DNA of 64,000 nt from Macrocystis pyrifera (Eukaryota > Sar > Phaeophyceae > Laminariales > Laminariaceae). The stretch spans positions 8,286,250-8,350,249 of the forward strand of contig JASSKH010000019.1 of the NCBI GenBank assembly GCA_031763025.1, given 5' to 3'. Below the pieces are notes generated by a model. The model saw nothing but the letters and a program-made list of their open reading frames with translations, did no database searches and was not told the origin of the DNA. Every line of letters begins with the position of its first letter. The stretch's first letter is position 1. The translations under genes were made by a program, and so were the position numbers. Below, one piece after another: positions 50,646 to 56,441 of the stretch.

Positions 50646-50894
50646 ATAGTACAGCAGTACACTGCAGACTACTGCATAATGCGCCCTTCTATGCGAGGAA
50701 AAAAATAGTACCTGGTATCAACATGATGTCGTGACCGAACCACGTTGACCATTTGGCGACGTCCACCCGCGCTAACGCAGACGCTGATTGGCCCGGCGGC
50801 TTCGGCCCAGAGAGCAGGCGGCGCGGGAGGATGGAAACACAAGAACCAGTGGCTCATCCGGAAGCGACCCAAGAGACCGGCCACAGCGAGCTGA
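9132..50894 (+). CDS. Large multi-exon gene: receiver-like, TPR and tandem cNMP-binding domains
   Basis: Candidate exons: 9132-9377, 11543-11663, 13424-13572, 14131-14234, 16896-17028, 19563-19723, 21496-21646, 22428-22625, 22941-23092, 23641-24555, 25761-25871, 26185-26512, 29116-29203, 30155-31600, 31990-32159, 32832-33111, 35096-35176, 36109-36237, 39621-39779, 41363-41557, 43270-43365, 43997-44110, 44218 to about 44454, 47607-47714, 49606-49659, 50781-50894. Phases agree at successive junctions, except for a one-base shortfall in each of two exons, both at long G runs, and the loosely placed donor of exon 23. The product is about 2,000 residues, probably a cytosolic signalling or scaffold protein because no signal peptide or membrane segment is seen. 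Domains in order: receiver-like fold (about 88-250), unknown region (252-777), TPR (778-954), low-complexity linker (955-1436), two cNMP-binding domains (1437-1613 and 1614-1923). Exons with recognisable domains are the most secure; exons 1, 10, 23, 25 and 26 are least sure. The chain could be two genes, split before the TPR exons. Confidence 0.6.
11543..17028 (+). CDS. Exons 2-5: degenerate response-regulator receiver (REC) domain
   Basis: Four exons (11543-11663, 13424-13572, 14131-14234, 16896-17028) join in phases 1, 0, 2 and 0 to give a CheY-like alternation of strands and helices. Beta 1 reads SLVVFHDK, keeping one acid (Asp98) of the usual Asp pair. Beta 3 ends NVIITDLEP, with Asp168 at the phospho-acceptor position. 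Beta 4 reads LPIVSVIVVIDAGDP. Beta 5 plus loop reads VDAVLQRPL, with Arg225 where active receivers have Lys in the Lys-Pro pair. Known receivers take phosphate from a histidine kinase or phosphotransfer protein. With one acid missing and Lys replaced, this one may bind without switching, or switch differently. The splice sites are good, for example a T-rich tract before exon 2 with donor GTGAGT, and a C-rich tract before exon 5. Confidence 0.6.
12067..12090 (+). repeat. Poly-C tract
   Basis: A run of about 20 C in intron 2. Similar C or G runs recur through this gene, several close to exons: 18846-18865, 21647-21667, 22901-22918, 23378-23402, 24053-24069, 26349-26384, 26604-26623, 41321-41334, 42289-42306 and 43178-43197. 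Confidence 0.9.
12188..12384. mobile_element. GGGTC-rich hAT-like non-autonomous element, copy 1
   Basis: The left end reads CAGGACTCTTC and the body has repeated GGGTC on the left and GACCC on the right, making it near palindromic. The right end is worn. Compare the cleaner copies at 32215-32416 and 38110-38321. Ends of CAGGG type are typical of hAT-superfamily elements. No transposase frame is present. Confidence 0.6.
12830..13265. repeat. GTTGTGGTC-type microsatellite with a higher-order repeat
   Basis: The basic unit is 9 bp of GTTGTGGTC type. Superimposed is a longer unit, roughly 95 bp, marked by GTTGAGGGCTCGG followed by GGTTGTTACAGTTG, seen at about 13027 and 13112, with a third related copy starting near 12950. 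Both strands are open for long stretches (poly-Val and poly-Thr), which is a by-product of the repeat. It lies in intron 2 of the large gene. Confidence 0.85.
14196..15085 (+). repeat. Decaying copies of the end of exon 4 with its splice donor
   Basis: The last 40 bases of exon 4 plus its donor (14196-14240) recur at 14315-14360, 14419-14464, 14594-14638, 14757-14804 and 15048-15083, increasingly diverged. The second copy keeps an acceptor-like AATCAG before it and a GTAAG donor after it. Read from phase 0 it gives NVSEIVVIDAGGPR and ends in phase 2, exactly like exon 4. The third copy keeps the frame (VSENVVTDAGGPR) but its donor is GTCCG. They are either spent duplicates or alternative exons for the beta-4 segment. 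Confidence 0.65.
15200..16400. other. Intron 4 interior, nothing recognised
   Basis: This stretch lies between the decayed exon copies and the repeats before exon 5. Short open frames exist on both strands (for example 15738-16220 minus, 160 codons), but none has a family I recognise or useful splice sites. The composition is more AT-rich than the exons. It may be a worn mobile-element insertion. Confidence 0.4.
16735..16860 (-). repeat. Dispersed element with poly-G edge, copy 1 (reverse)
   Basis: It contains the reverse complement of the family at 41580-41695 and 42650-42775. Shared parts include CTGGTCGGTGAAAACCCGAC-like sequence (here diverged), TCCCGGCATTGTAGGGATGCG and a C-rich right edge. 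The C-rich edge sits just ahead of exon 5 and may serve as its polypyrimidine tract. Confidence 0.6.
19169..19316 (+). repeat. tRNA-like SINE copy, full length
   Basis: It starts GGCTTAGATTGGATAGGCG, has the A-box-like AGCAGCCCAACGG, then GTCGACGGCAGG, a B-box-like GGGTTCTAACCC and the end CTTCCACCACGAA. An inverted copy of the 5' half lies at about 19452-19513, beyond a MITE at 19341-19443. Confidence 0.65.
19341..19443. mobile_element. GGGGGACCATAGTAAATAGG MITE copy
   Basis: About 100 bp with terminal inverted repeats, GGGGGACCATAGTAAATAGG at one end and its complement (diverged) ending CCCCCGTAA at the other. It is inserted between a SINE and an inverted SINE half. Confidence 0.85.
19563..24555 (+). 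CDS. Exons 6-10: unrecognised middle region
   Basis: Five exons (19563-19723, 21496-21646, 22428-22625, 22941-23092, 23641-24555) join in phases 2, 0, 0, 2, 0 and stay open. Phrases such as VETFNYPRFVLEGFHFDG, DVVAVLQGAPVKLSS and ADILVDCERQ look like folded protein, but I do not recognise the family. Exon 7 was found because exon 6 ends in phase 2 and exon 8 begins in phase 0; its third frame bridges them exactly. Exon 10 is long, basic and Ser/Gly-rich. It stays open only if the frame shifts by one base inside the 17-G run at 24053-24069; downstream the frame reads on through a polyglycine stretch (about 24304-24324) to SGLEVIKHNPPDMLRRG and a GTGAGA donor. The acceptor of exon 10 is poorly defined. 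Confidence 0.5.
20585..20687. mobile_element. MITE copy (GGGGGACCATAG family)
   Basis: Inverted ends GGGGGACCATAGTAAATAGG and CCTATTTACTATGGTCCCCC flank an AT-rich core. It lies in intron 6. Confidence 0.9.
21275..21442. repeat. Head-to-head pair of SINE 5' halves (palindrome)
   Basis: A forward 5' half (21275-21350, with GGCTTAGATTAGGTAGG and TAGCCCAACGGACTAAG) is followed at about 21370-21442 by its reverse complement, giving a foldback of roughly 165 bp. The same half-element pairing occurs around 19.2-19.5 kb. Confidence 0.7.
21943..22047. mobile_element. MITE copy with TA flank
   Basis: It begins TTACGGAGGACCATAGTAAA after TA and ends TTTACTATGGTTCCCCGT. It lies in intron 7. Confidence 0.9.
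23150..23420 (+). repeat. Tandem copies of a C-rich element
   Basis: The phrase ATGCGTGGTCAATGGTCAAA recurs at about 23210 and 23329 (also near 16530, and reversed near 42335). Each is followed by a short spacer and a poly-C run. The same element therefore occurs in at least three introns of the gene. Confidence 0.7.
25542..25720 (+). repeat. CAAC/CAAT tetranucleotide microsatellite
   Basis: About 180 bp of imperfect CAACCAAT-type repeat directly before the first TPR exon. If translated it gives a run of Asn/Gln/Pro, but that frame is not needed. It ends about 40 bases before the acceptor CGGCCCAG used by exon 11. Confidence 0.9.
25761..29203 (+). CDS. Exons 11-13: tetratricopeptide (TPR) repeats
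   Basis: Exon 11 (25761-25871) begins LGHYRRAVASEPENVDALF, and exon 12 (from 26185) continues with DFSAGINFRLAEV, completing one TPR pair. After a glycine-rich stretch the end of exon 12 gives ALYFNRALVHVCLGDDRSA and LDDLGRALARDTRNI. Exon 13 (29116-29203) gives YRSNRALILRRVGDFRGA and QQDYSRI, another repeat. The spacing of Ala, Gly, Tyr and Leu fits the 34-residue consensus. TPR arrays are protein-binding superhelices. Exon 12 changes frame by one base within the G-rich stretch 26349-26384. Exons 12 and 13 join in phase 2. An ATG at 25734, in frame with exon 11, allows an alternative start here if the locus is two genes. Confidence 0.75.
26604..26623 (+). repeat. Poly-G tract followed by CTG repeats
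   Basis: It lies shortly after exon 12, beside a fragment (CATGTATGGCCGTAGTCG) of the poly-G-edge element family. Confidence 0.7.
27677..27780. mobile_element. Degenerate MITE copy
   Basis: The left end GGGGGGCCATAGCAATCAGG aligns to the MITE family; the right end is rearranged. A second worn fragment lies at about 29321-29370. Confidence 0.45.
28768..28872. mobile_element. MITE copy with TA target duplication
   Basis: TTACGGGGGACCATAGTAAA and TTTACTATGGTCCTCCGAAA are flanked on both sides by TA. It lies in intron 12. Confidence 0.9.
30155..31600 (+). CDS. Exon 14: 482-codon low-complexity linker
   Basis: A single long exon, phase 0 at both ends, between the TPR and cNMP-binding exons. It starts after GGTGCAG and ends at CAACAG|GCAAGT, a strong GC-type donor. 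Part (about 30343-30640) is a GGTGCT/GGTGGT microsatellite encoding Gly-Ala then Gly-Ser/Val. The rest is Arg/Ser/Asp-rich with acidic segments such as DDAQQVEEWSAQFRDKRLAE, probably disordered. No catalytic motif is visible. Antisense open frames over the repeat are shadows. It could be partly retained intron, but the clean open frame of 1.45 kb argues for coding. Confidence 0.6.
31601..31989 (+). other. GC-AG intron holding a GATC-family repeat
   Basis: The intron begins GCAAGT and ends TCGTCAG. Inside, 31838-31935 carries a reverse copy of the GATC-rich dispersed repeat (GTACAGATCCTGCACAGCAT). Confidence 0.55.
31990..35176 (+). CDS. Exons 15-17: cyclic-nucleotide-binding domain A
   Basis: Exons 31990-32159, 32832-33111 and 35096-35176 join in phases 2, 0, 0. 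The N-terminal helix reads ALSASPAFFGMPLEAMKEV, then VIILSGRVAVKL matches the beta-roll with its conserved LSG. LGPGDTFGEASLLDE matches the phosphate-binding cassette (Phe-Gly-Glu then a small-residue/Leu pair). The final strand reads RLVLVLRDDFYRMPGLL, leading to the C helix. The usual Arg-Ala that grips the cyclic phosphate is not found after the cassette; a long Gly-rich insert with polar residues (about 32943-33085) sits there instead. Binding of cAMP or cGMP is therefore doubtful. The domain could also act only as a fold for contacts. Confidence 0.8.
32215..32416. mobile_element. GGGTC-rich hAT-like element, copy 2 (intact ends)
   Basis: The terminal inverted repeats are CAGGGCTATTCACGGGTC and the complement of CAGGGCTTTTCACAGGTC. 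The interior is made of repeated GGGTC/GACCC. It lies in the intron between the first two exons of domain A. Confidence 0.75.
33150..33920 (+). repeat. Duplicated segments in intron 16
   Basis: TACCACTCTGGAGGTAGATG with the following 70 bases (about 33158-33230) recurs at 33840-33905. GATGTAAGTATTGGATTTTTGG (first 20 bases shared, about 33251-33275) recurs at 33637-33662 as GATGTAAGTGATGGATTTTT. The two pieces are in opposite order, so the duplicate has been rearranged. The CCACTCTGG part belongs to a dispersed short element also seen near 14.9, 40.9, 41.7 and 62.8 kb. Confidence 0.6.
34520..34760 (+). repeat. Degenerate tandem repeat, unit about 70 bp
   Basis: ATCGCGATACGCACTCAC recurs about three times with ATGCACTAACGCTTTGATA-like sequence between. 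It is followed by A/T runs and a 20-T run at 34960-34980. It lies in intron 16. Confidence 0.6.
35590..36070 (+). repeat. TGCTATGCTG-type microsatellite grading into longer repeats
   Basis: The 5-10 bp unit TGTGCTATGC runs to about 35860. It is followed by three or four longer units, each with a CCCCC block and CGTGCGCTATGTTGTGC. The array ends just before exon 18. Confidence 0.85.
36109..44454 (+). CDS. Exons 18-23: cyclic-nucleotide-binding domain B
   Basis: Exons 36109-36237, 39621-39779, 41363-41557, 43270-43365, 43997-44110 and 44218 to about 44454 all meet in phase 0. The N-terminal helices read CGLFSGWATEDLMRLARM, and EPSHLHIMLSGTCTVTKY gives the beta-roll with LSG. A long insert follows (exons 19-21), polar, with a basic helix VRKTELDRELSRWLRTL. 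LQNPQFFGEVCLLVPDGG is the phosphate-binding cassette with its Phe-Gly-Glu. The Arg normally following is absent (GEALGTIST instead). Exon 23 reads FSIEYVDLEFLG then ALFYHRRRRPLANPLRR, like the helix after such domains in multi-domain proteins. Its acceptor after CTG repeats is the one that keeps phase; its donor is unclear. Confidence 0.7.
36291..36494 (+). repeat. Three tandem copies of the GATC-rich repeat, unit about 68 bp
   Basis: Each unit has GATCTAGATCCTGACCTGCC, then GGTATGATATGC, then GTAGGATCTGTACAGTACA, with small changes. Single or partial copies occur at about 17600-17830, 18390-18670, 21700-21900, 22780-22865, 31838-31935, 36930-37095, 38870-38985, 40270-40535 and 51180-51530. 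Confidence 0.85.
38110..38321. mobile_element. GGGTC-rich hAT-like element, copy 3
   Basis: The ends CAGGGCTCTTCACGGGTC and CGGTAAAAAGCCCTG are inverted. The body is GGGTCGGGTC repeats and GACCCAACCC repeats with a short middle. It lies in intron 18. Confidence 0.75.
38400..38860 (+). repeat. Degenerate satellite, unit about 85-90 bp
   Basis: About five copies of a unit containing TGTGCTCCGAC, ACTGAGCGAA and CACGCTTGATTTATGTG in varied forms. The 219-codon open frame across it is a by-product. Confidence 0.6.
39000..39500 (+). repeat. Degenerate satellite, unit about 90-110 bp
   Basis: Repeated blocks GTGCGTTTGCCTCGTCCCGC, ATTGCCTTTTCTCCTG, TTGAAGCTCTGGTAATTTGT and GTCTGTCGCTCGATTGAA, about five to six times. 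The array runs up to about 120 bases before exon 19. Confidence 0.7.
40270..40535 (+). repeat. GATC-rich repeat interrupted by a MITE
   Basis: The left half (CAGATCCTGCATGACCTCTC) and right half (AGATCATGATCTGTCCGAG) match the uninterrupted copy at 36930-37095. A MITE sits between them, flanked by TA. Confidence 0.75.
40380..40488. mobile_element. MITE copy nested in the GATC-rich repeat
   Basis: TTACGGGGGGCCATAGTAAA to CCTCCCCGTAA, with TA on each side. Its right terminal repeat is slightly damaged. Confidence 0.9.
40903..41785 (+). repeat. Short dispersed elements with CCACTCTG edges
   Basis: Copies at about 40903-40985 (ACCACTCTTGAGGGAAACAT then TAAGGCACGTT) and 41716-41785 (TACCACTCTGCCCCTAAATA). 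Others lie near 14893-14975, 39842-39884 and 62768-62855. The typical core is AAATATAAGGACCGTTT. The exon 41363-41557 lies between the two copies. Confidence 0.5.
41580..41695 (+). repeat. Poly-G-edge element, copy 2
   Basis: GTGCAGGGGGTGTACTC, then CATGCATGGTCGTAGTCGTA and GGGTTTTCACCGACCAGGCA. It starts 20 bases after exon 20. Confidence 0.7.
42289..42390 (+). repeat. Poly-G run and reversed C-rich element
   Basis: An 18-G run is followed by GACCATTGACCACGCATCCC, the reverse complement of the unit at 23210-23330. Confidence 0.7.
42650..42775 (+). repeat. Poly-G-edge element, copy 3
   Basis: GTGCAGGGGGGGGGG, CATGCATGGCCGTAGTCGTA, CCTACAATGCCGGGACGGAG and GGGTTTTCACCGACCAGGCA. It is nearly identical in order to copy 2. 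Confidence 0.75.
45714..45844 (+). repeat. tRNA-like SINE, best copy
   Basis: Leader GTTATGAGGCTTAGATTGGG, then the A-box-like TTTAGCCCAACGG and about 50 bases on the B-box-like GAGTTCGAATCTC, ending CGTCCACCATGAA. The A-box/B-box spacing fits an RNA polymerase III promoter. The 5' and 3' ends do not form an acceptor stem, so it is not a functional tRNA. Confidence 0.7.
45984..46057 (+). repeat. tRNA-like SINE, 5' part
   Basis: GTTATGAGGCTTAGATTGGG through TAGCCCAACGGACTAAGACC, then it stops. It lies 140 bases after the full copy, in the same orientation. Confidence 0.7.
46540..47040 (+). repeat. Degenerate satellite, unit about 55-60 bp
   Basis: About nine copies of GCGCATGTCGCGAGACTCGG, then GACTGTTCGGTTGTCGAGAG with heavy divergence. 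The last copies (46920-47040) are the best preserved. Confidence 0.75.
47607..50894 (+). CDS. Exons 24-26: candidate C-terminal tail
   Basis: Exon 24 (47607-47714) has a textbook acceptor (T run then CAG) and reads VSMSKFVLQTFHVTDAFLQG; it ends AAG|GTAAAC. Exon 25 (49606-49659) reads VIEADQWWRGRRREIVLE. Exon 26 (50781-50894) follows CTAACGCAG and reads through a Gly/Ala-rich then basic tail (GGWKHKNQWLIRKRPKRP) to TGA at 50892-50894. All are phase 0. Exon 24 is well supported; 25 and 26 depend on phase and splice motifs alone. No domain is recognised. The basic end could be a nuclear or membrane-surface signal, but that is speculation. Confidence 0.45.
47708..48480 (+). repeat. Tandem array of the exon 24 splice donor, unit about 22-25 bp
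   Basis: From the end of exon 24 onward a unit of the form AAGCAAGGTAAACTTAACCC repeats roughly thirty times with drift. Many copies retain AAG|GTAAAC, the same donor used by exon 24. It is tandem and direct, with no constant spacer, so it is not CRISPR, and the CCCTAA words are not contiguous, so it is not a telomere repeat. Confidence 0.85.
48721..48823. mobile_element. MITE copy
   Basis: GGGGGACCGTAGTAAATAGG to CTACTTACTATGGTCCCGCG. It lies in intron 24. Confidence 0.85.
49209..49391. mobile_element. MITE copy with internal tandem duplication
   Basis: The ends are TTACGGGAGACCATAGTAAA and ACTATGGTCTCCCGAAA, with TA flanks. About 78 bp of the interior (starting AAATAGGACCTATGTTAACG) is present twice, which makes this copy longer than the others. 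Confidence 0.9.
50438..50652 (+). repeat. TAG/AGT trinucleotide microsatellite
   Basis: About 215 bp of AGT repeat with scattered AGC units, in the intron before exon 26. Poly-Val and poly-Thr frames over it are by-products. Confidence 0.95.
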
Positions 50895-53800
50895 TCGCCT
50901 TGGGGGGCGTTGGGAGAAGTCGTCCTCAAGTCTCCGGAAACAACATATCTGGGCAAAATGCGGACGCCCCCCGGCATCTACCGCGGCTCGGGACCATTTA
51001 CGAAAAGACGCGTTTCCATAAAAAAAAAACGACCCTGCAGTTCAATTCAGTTTTGGCATTTGGTAACATTCATCTATCTGTGGATCTTCGGGACCGTGAC
51101 GAGCAACCCTTGTTAATCAGACAAGGGTCAGCTTGTGCTGTATCCGTGGGGCAGTGAGCATGTAGTTCGCAGTAGTAACTCGTGCGTATCGAACAGATCA
51201 CGGCATGGATCATCTCCGGTCGTACAATAAATCTTGTTATAGAACACGACAACGATATGCGTTGCCGCGCTATTCCCTACGTGTTACCTCAATACGTCGA
51301 TGTATATCTGCCGTTATGATATGCTGTGCAGGATCTCTATCGTACAGATTCAACCCAGGAAACATGGATATATGTGCTACTACAACAGCCACTGTACCGT
51401 AGGCCATACGGCTCCCAATCGACAACAAACATTATTTAGATAGTACAAATCGTTTACTGTAGATCAGCGATCTTTCTGCGCTGAAACGTTTACATAACGA
51501 AAATGAGAGGATCTGATCTGTCCGATCCGAGCTTGGGTAACGTCTGCTGGAGGAAAACATACGTCAGACGGAATAATGGGATCCCGCATGTTACGGCCGG
51601 TTCAGCGACATATACAATGGGCAACCTGAGGTACCTCGAGCATATACAGCACATACATGAAATGGTACATGGTATGATAGATGTGACGCTTCTAGGCCGA
51701 ACTTTTTTTTTCAGATTAACGAAGCTCCTCAGCTGAGGGAGTGTATACACTGACTGCTGTATCCCATTTGTGTCGTACTAATATTCGTTACACGGTCGCC
51801 CCGGTGGGCCATTGTGGTACCCTCGAGTGCTCCTACCACTTGATGCTGGAGTTCGAATCCCACGTGGGTCGACCTTTTGAGTTCATTGGAAAAAATCAAC
51901 AATAAACAGAATCAACAGCTGAAAACTGCTAGAATAGTAGCGTGGGTAGGCTCGATTCGATGCGAGCCCACCTAGGAAGAAACCGCTGAAGTCTTCTCGC
52001 GATAAAAATGCAAGGCAAGAACCGTGGAGGGAAGAGAGAGAAGAGCCTGCTTTGTGACTGCGGGTCTAAGTTACAACTGACTACAAAGGAGAAAAAGAAG
52101 GGCGAAGGTGTACATAAATGGGATGGAAAAAAATAGGGAAGAAAAGTATGGACAAAGCGCTGAGCCACTCAGTCGGCGCTGACTGAGTGACTCCGTAGTG
52201 TAACCTTTATACACAAACAAAAGAAGCACCTTACATATCAGTATACACCTACATTAGATGCCGTTCCTATATAAACCAAATGTCCTTCCGTAAATCAGTA
52301 GTATCCCTCATACACTTCTCTGTCAGTCGTTTCCAAATTCCCATTGCCCACAACATTTCATTTTAGCTACCAGTATAGTATATTCTATTCCTCGTCGACG
52401 TTCCATCCCCATGTCATTGGCAGTATGTACTTACATCGGCCACGAGATTATTCGTCCGGTTAGGCCAAACATGTTTTCTCAATTCAGTATTGGGTGAGGT
52501 ATGGAGCTCTTATACTTTAAGCAAGTCGGGAGCCTCAGGAAAATTAGGTGCTACTCCCATCGTAGCACGCGTCAAATCCACATACCATGTTGCACATATT
52601 ATAAACCCCGGCGCTGTGAGAGCAGCCGCGTCGGGTGGCAGCCGCAGTCGAAGCCTTTTCTTATCGTATTGCGGGTTTGCCCCACGCACGAGGCGCCGAA
52701 GCCTCATTCCGAGGTTTAGGGTAGATGTATATAGCCTCGTTTATTTTGTTTCGAATAGCCGCACCTTCGACCCCCCTTACGATTTCTGGGATGAAATAGT
52801 CATCATCCTTTGATCGTCGTGTGATCTGCATCTACCACCATTCAGGGTGGGCTAGTGTGATGGTATATCACGTATAGCTATGCGGGGGTGCAAGACGTAC
52901 AAGTGTGATACGATAGGCAAATACATACTATGCGTATGAGATCACGTGACGTGCTACAATAGTAACGGAAACGTTGCCGTGGATCATTCATGTATGAAGC
53001 TACATGGTTCAGGGGACAGTCTTGCACTGGACTGGCTCCTTTCCATCACTATGTTTTACTATCCTAATTGAGCTCTCAATGAGATAAGTAGGCTGAAGAA
53101 GTTCACGGTACTAAGAAGAAGCGTGCCTTGGTGAGCATTGACATCCCTGTCCTCCTTCATAAGGCACACACCATGACAAGAGAGGCATCTATTGTAAACC
53201 TCCAGCAAAGAAAAACGCGCACACCCATACGTCGAGCGCAGTAAAAAGTATAAGTAGCAGCCGTGTGGAGCAGCGGGGCCGATCTATAGTCAGCAAACCC
53301 CCTTCCAGCATGAAGAAACGAATAACAGGTACACCAATAATTTTCGTGTGTTTCAACCTTGAACGTTACATTACGTCACAACACACATACCCCAAAGATG
53401 ACCTGATGCACTACACGGGCACGAAATCAACCCCAACGTTAACCTCATGTGCGTATATAATTTGCCCACCAAATAGATGCTGCGGCTGTGAATGCATTGA
53501 ATACACACTCAGATCGCTGACCGACGAGGGTCTCAGACGCTAACGCAAAGCCGTAGTTGGACAAGCTCGGGCATCATTGACGATGCAGGTTGGGTAGAAA
53601 GTGGCGCTCGATAGGCCAACAAAGGCGTAAGGAACGATGGACTATATGACGTTCAGATGCGGTGAGAAGAGTGAACGTGGGGGTGTGTGCAAACACTCCA
53701 GTTCCTCAAGCTCGATTTCCTCTTGCAGCAACGTCTATCGAAGGCTTGTCGTTGCAACTCGTCGTCTACAAGAACTGCTGAAAGGTCTTCTAAATATCCC

Positions 53801-54140
53801 GTGACTCTAATGCGGTGTAATCTATTTGAACCCGAAGCATTGACTCAATAGGCTATGTACTTACTCTCTATTCTCAACACGCCCCCTTGATCCAAGCCGT
53901 ATCGCTAAAAAAATGATGAATGTCTCAGGGTGATTGAACATGACCAAAGTGCTGATCATGGCTAACGATCACCAGCACTCGTTGAAAGTAACGCTTCTTC
54001 AGTAGAACACTGATCATGAATACTATACCATAAAGCTTGTGCAGTGGAATGTCATTCGATACGTGTTCCGCACTGTGTAACTCGTCAATAGCAATGATAT
54101 TCCAACCGATACAAAATGTCTCACATAACACATACGTGGT
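50895..54140. other. Intergenic, no gene seen
   Basis: Downstream of the large gene. GATC-rich repeat fragments lie at 51180-51530, a tRNA-like sequence at 51794-51874, and unique-looking sequence elsewhere. No exon with splice support was found; several short frames of 60-100 codons have no recognisable content. Confidence 0.45.
51794..51874 (+). other. tRNA-like sequence (probably pseudo-tRNA)
   Basis: The ends GGTCGCC and GTCGACC pair at six of seven positions. There is a D-arm-like GGTGGGCCATTGTGG and a T-loop-like GAGTTCGAATCCC. The T stem pairs badly and four extra bases separate it from the acceptor, so I do not call a working tRNA. Confidence 0.3.
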
Positions 54141-54361
54141 ATATAGATACAACTATAATTACGATTTTTGAGGTCGTTGTCACTTGCTAGCTCTTGGCAG
54201 ACAGACCGACTGATAGACAGCTCTTCGCAAACAGCCCTTCTTCTTTGAAACAGCCGAACAGCCAAACAACCTTTCTTCTTTCTTCTTCCGCAAACTGCCA
54301 ACCAATAGACAGCTCTTCGCACGGCGCCTAAAAGAGGCGTCTCGCCTTCGACGAACGGCAT

Positions 54362-54790
54362 AGATAGGTGCAGCTGTCGGCGGCCAAGCTGCTGCTGTCG
54401 GTGGCGAACCTGCTGGTGCTGCAACCCCCGCCTCTCCCTTCTCCACGCCCCCTAAGCTCACCCCCCCCTCGTCGAGAGGCGCGTGGTCCTCGCCCTCTGG
54501 CAAGAGAGCGGCAACGACAAAGACCGACCTGGTGCCGGCTGTTGTTTGCGACCAGTGCACGGACCAGCACTTACTTGGTCAAGAACTCCGCGCCTGGTGG
54601 CAAAAACGTGGCCTTCGCCACCTGCAAGGATCTCACGTGCGTGGTGGCGGGATCATCCTGACAGGGCAACCGACTGCGAGTTCTGTGCTCGCCCGATCAA
54701 GGAAGGGACTGTCTCGTACTCCCTCGAGATTGCTGACAGTGGTGAGTGTCTTATGTCTATTGTGCATGCTGTATGTTGCCAGTACTTTTT
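54362..54790 (+). pseudogene. Cys-rich zinc-finger exon(s), left arm, frame broken
   Basis: One frame gives VPAVVCDQCTDQ and another NSAPGGKNVAFATCKDLTC; the right arm joins these in a single frame. The left copy has five extra bases (CTTAC repeated) near 54570, which breaks it. A third frame gives CEFCARPIKEGTVSYSLE and then HAVC, a Cys2-His-Cys pattern with 26 residues between the second Cys and the His, like PARP-type fingers. A frame change between the two cysteine groups exists in both arms and may be an intron I could not place. The start follows GATAG, a poor but usable acceptor. Confidence 0.4.
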
Positions 54791-55019
54791 TGGGGGGTTT
54801 TCAATTGCCTTTTTGCATACAAACTTTTTACGTAGCGTTTATTTTTGTTTTACTCACCCATGCTCGTTCTTTCCCCTTCGTGCGTTGCGTCGGCTCCTCT
54901 TACACACAGTGCACGCGAACGCGCACATGCACAACTGTTTGCGGGACGTGAAGCACACGATTTCTGTGTGTACATGTTTTGGTGACCCACGTACTCATTT
55001 TGCTCGTTTTCGGCTGCCG

Positions 55020-56090
55020 CTGCTGCCGCTGCTGCTGTCAGCGCCACGCCATGAGTGCTGCTGCTGCTGTGTACCTGCTTCTCCTGTGCACTCGCTGCTG
55101 CTGTAGTGCTGCTGCGTTGTTGCCGTGCATCATGCTGGAAGCGTACATATTTTCGGATCGTCAATTCCGTAGGTTTTGCGATGGCGGCATACCAGGGTAC
55201 ATGCTTTTTTTCTTCCTTATTTTCATATCGTTGCTATGCTGCTGCTGCTGCTGCTGCCAACGCTGCCAACGCTGCGGCGATTCGTTGCAGCTTCTGCTGC
55301 TGCTAATGCTGTAGCTGCTTCTGCTGCTGCTGCTGCTAATGCTGCCGCAATATCCACTGAATGTTCGTATGTACTCGGATTACTGTTTTTCTTGGTCGTT
55401 TTTGTACCCTTGACCCCAATTTCAATTTAATTATTTCGTACTGTAAATAGAGAGAATTATTTATTTTCCGTCTTCGGGCACACGAAATGGTTCCTTTTGA
55501 TACGTGAAAAAATATTTTTGTCGTTTTGCTCCTGCATTTTGCGTACGTACTGCAATTTCTCGTTTTTGGCTTTGTTATTTTCATATATATCGTTGCTATG
55601 CTGCTGCTGTGGTGCTGCTGCGTTGTTGCCGTACACCATGCTGCACTTGTGTTTGTACATATTTCGGTATCGTCAATGAACTTCCGTAGGTTTTGCGATT
55701 GCGGCATACCAGGGTACATACTTTTTTTCTTCTTTATTTTCATGTCGTTGCTATGCTGCTGCTGCCAACGCGGATTATTGTTTTTATTGGCCGTTTTCGT
55801 ACCCAAATGGTTTTTTTGATACGTAAAAAAAATATTTTGGTCGTTTTGCTCCTGCATTTTGCGTACGTACTACTTTTTCTCGTATTTCGTATTGTTGCCA
55901 TGCTGCTGCGTTGTTGCCGTACAGCATGCGGAGGAGGGTCTATAGTGAGGTACCAAAAATACTTTTCGGACGGCCTCGGGGTACATACTTTTTTTCTCCC
56001 TTCTTTTCGTATCGTTGCTATGCTGCTGCTGCCAACGCTGTGGCGATCCGTTGCTGCTGCTGCTGCTGCTGCTGCTGCTCTGCTTTTAGT
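55020..56090 (+). repeat. CTG-repeat tracts in the left arm
   Basis: Several CTG runs (about 55014-55080, 55236-55275, 55317-55345, 55592-55625, 56020-56085) separated by repeated phrases such as GTTTTGCGATTGCGGCATAC and TTTTCATATCGTTGCTATGC. The whole block is therefore itself a tandem of diverged units of roughly 200-300 bp. Confidence 0.75.
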
Positions 56091-56441
56091 GCTGCCGCAA
56101 TGTTCACTGAATGCTTGGATGTATGTACTCGGATAATTGTGTTTCCTGGTCGTTTTGTGGCGCTGCTGCGTTGTTGCCGTACATCATGCTGCACGTGATT
56201 TGTGTGTGTACTGTACTACACTTGTGTGTGTACATATTTCTGTATCGTCAAGGAAATTACGTACTTGCTGCTTCTGCTGCTGCTGTTGCTGCCGTCGTAT
56301 AGCAAGCGATTACGTACTGCTGTTGTGCCGCTGTAGAGTAGTACAAATAATGAACTCTGCCCTCCCCCCCCCTTCCCCCTCCCCCGCCATTCCCTGCACG
56401 CCACTCCCGCCCCGCGCACCCTATATGTTTACTTCGACCAG

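Noticed and set aside
50357..50708. Poly-Thr and poly-Val frames
   Set aside because: By-products of the TAG/AGT repeat.
53265..53543. 92-codon plus-strand frame with Cys cluster near its end
   Set aside because: No family match, no splice context, isolated between repeats.
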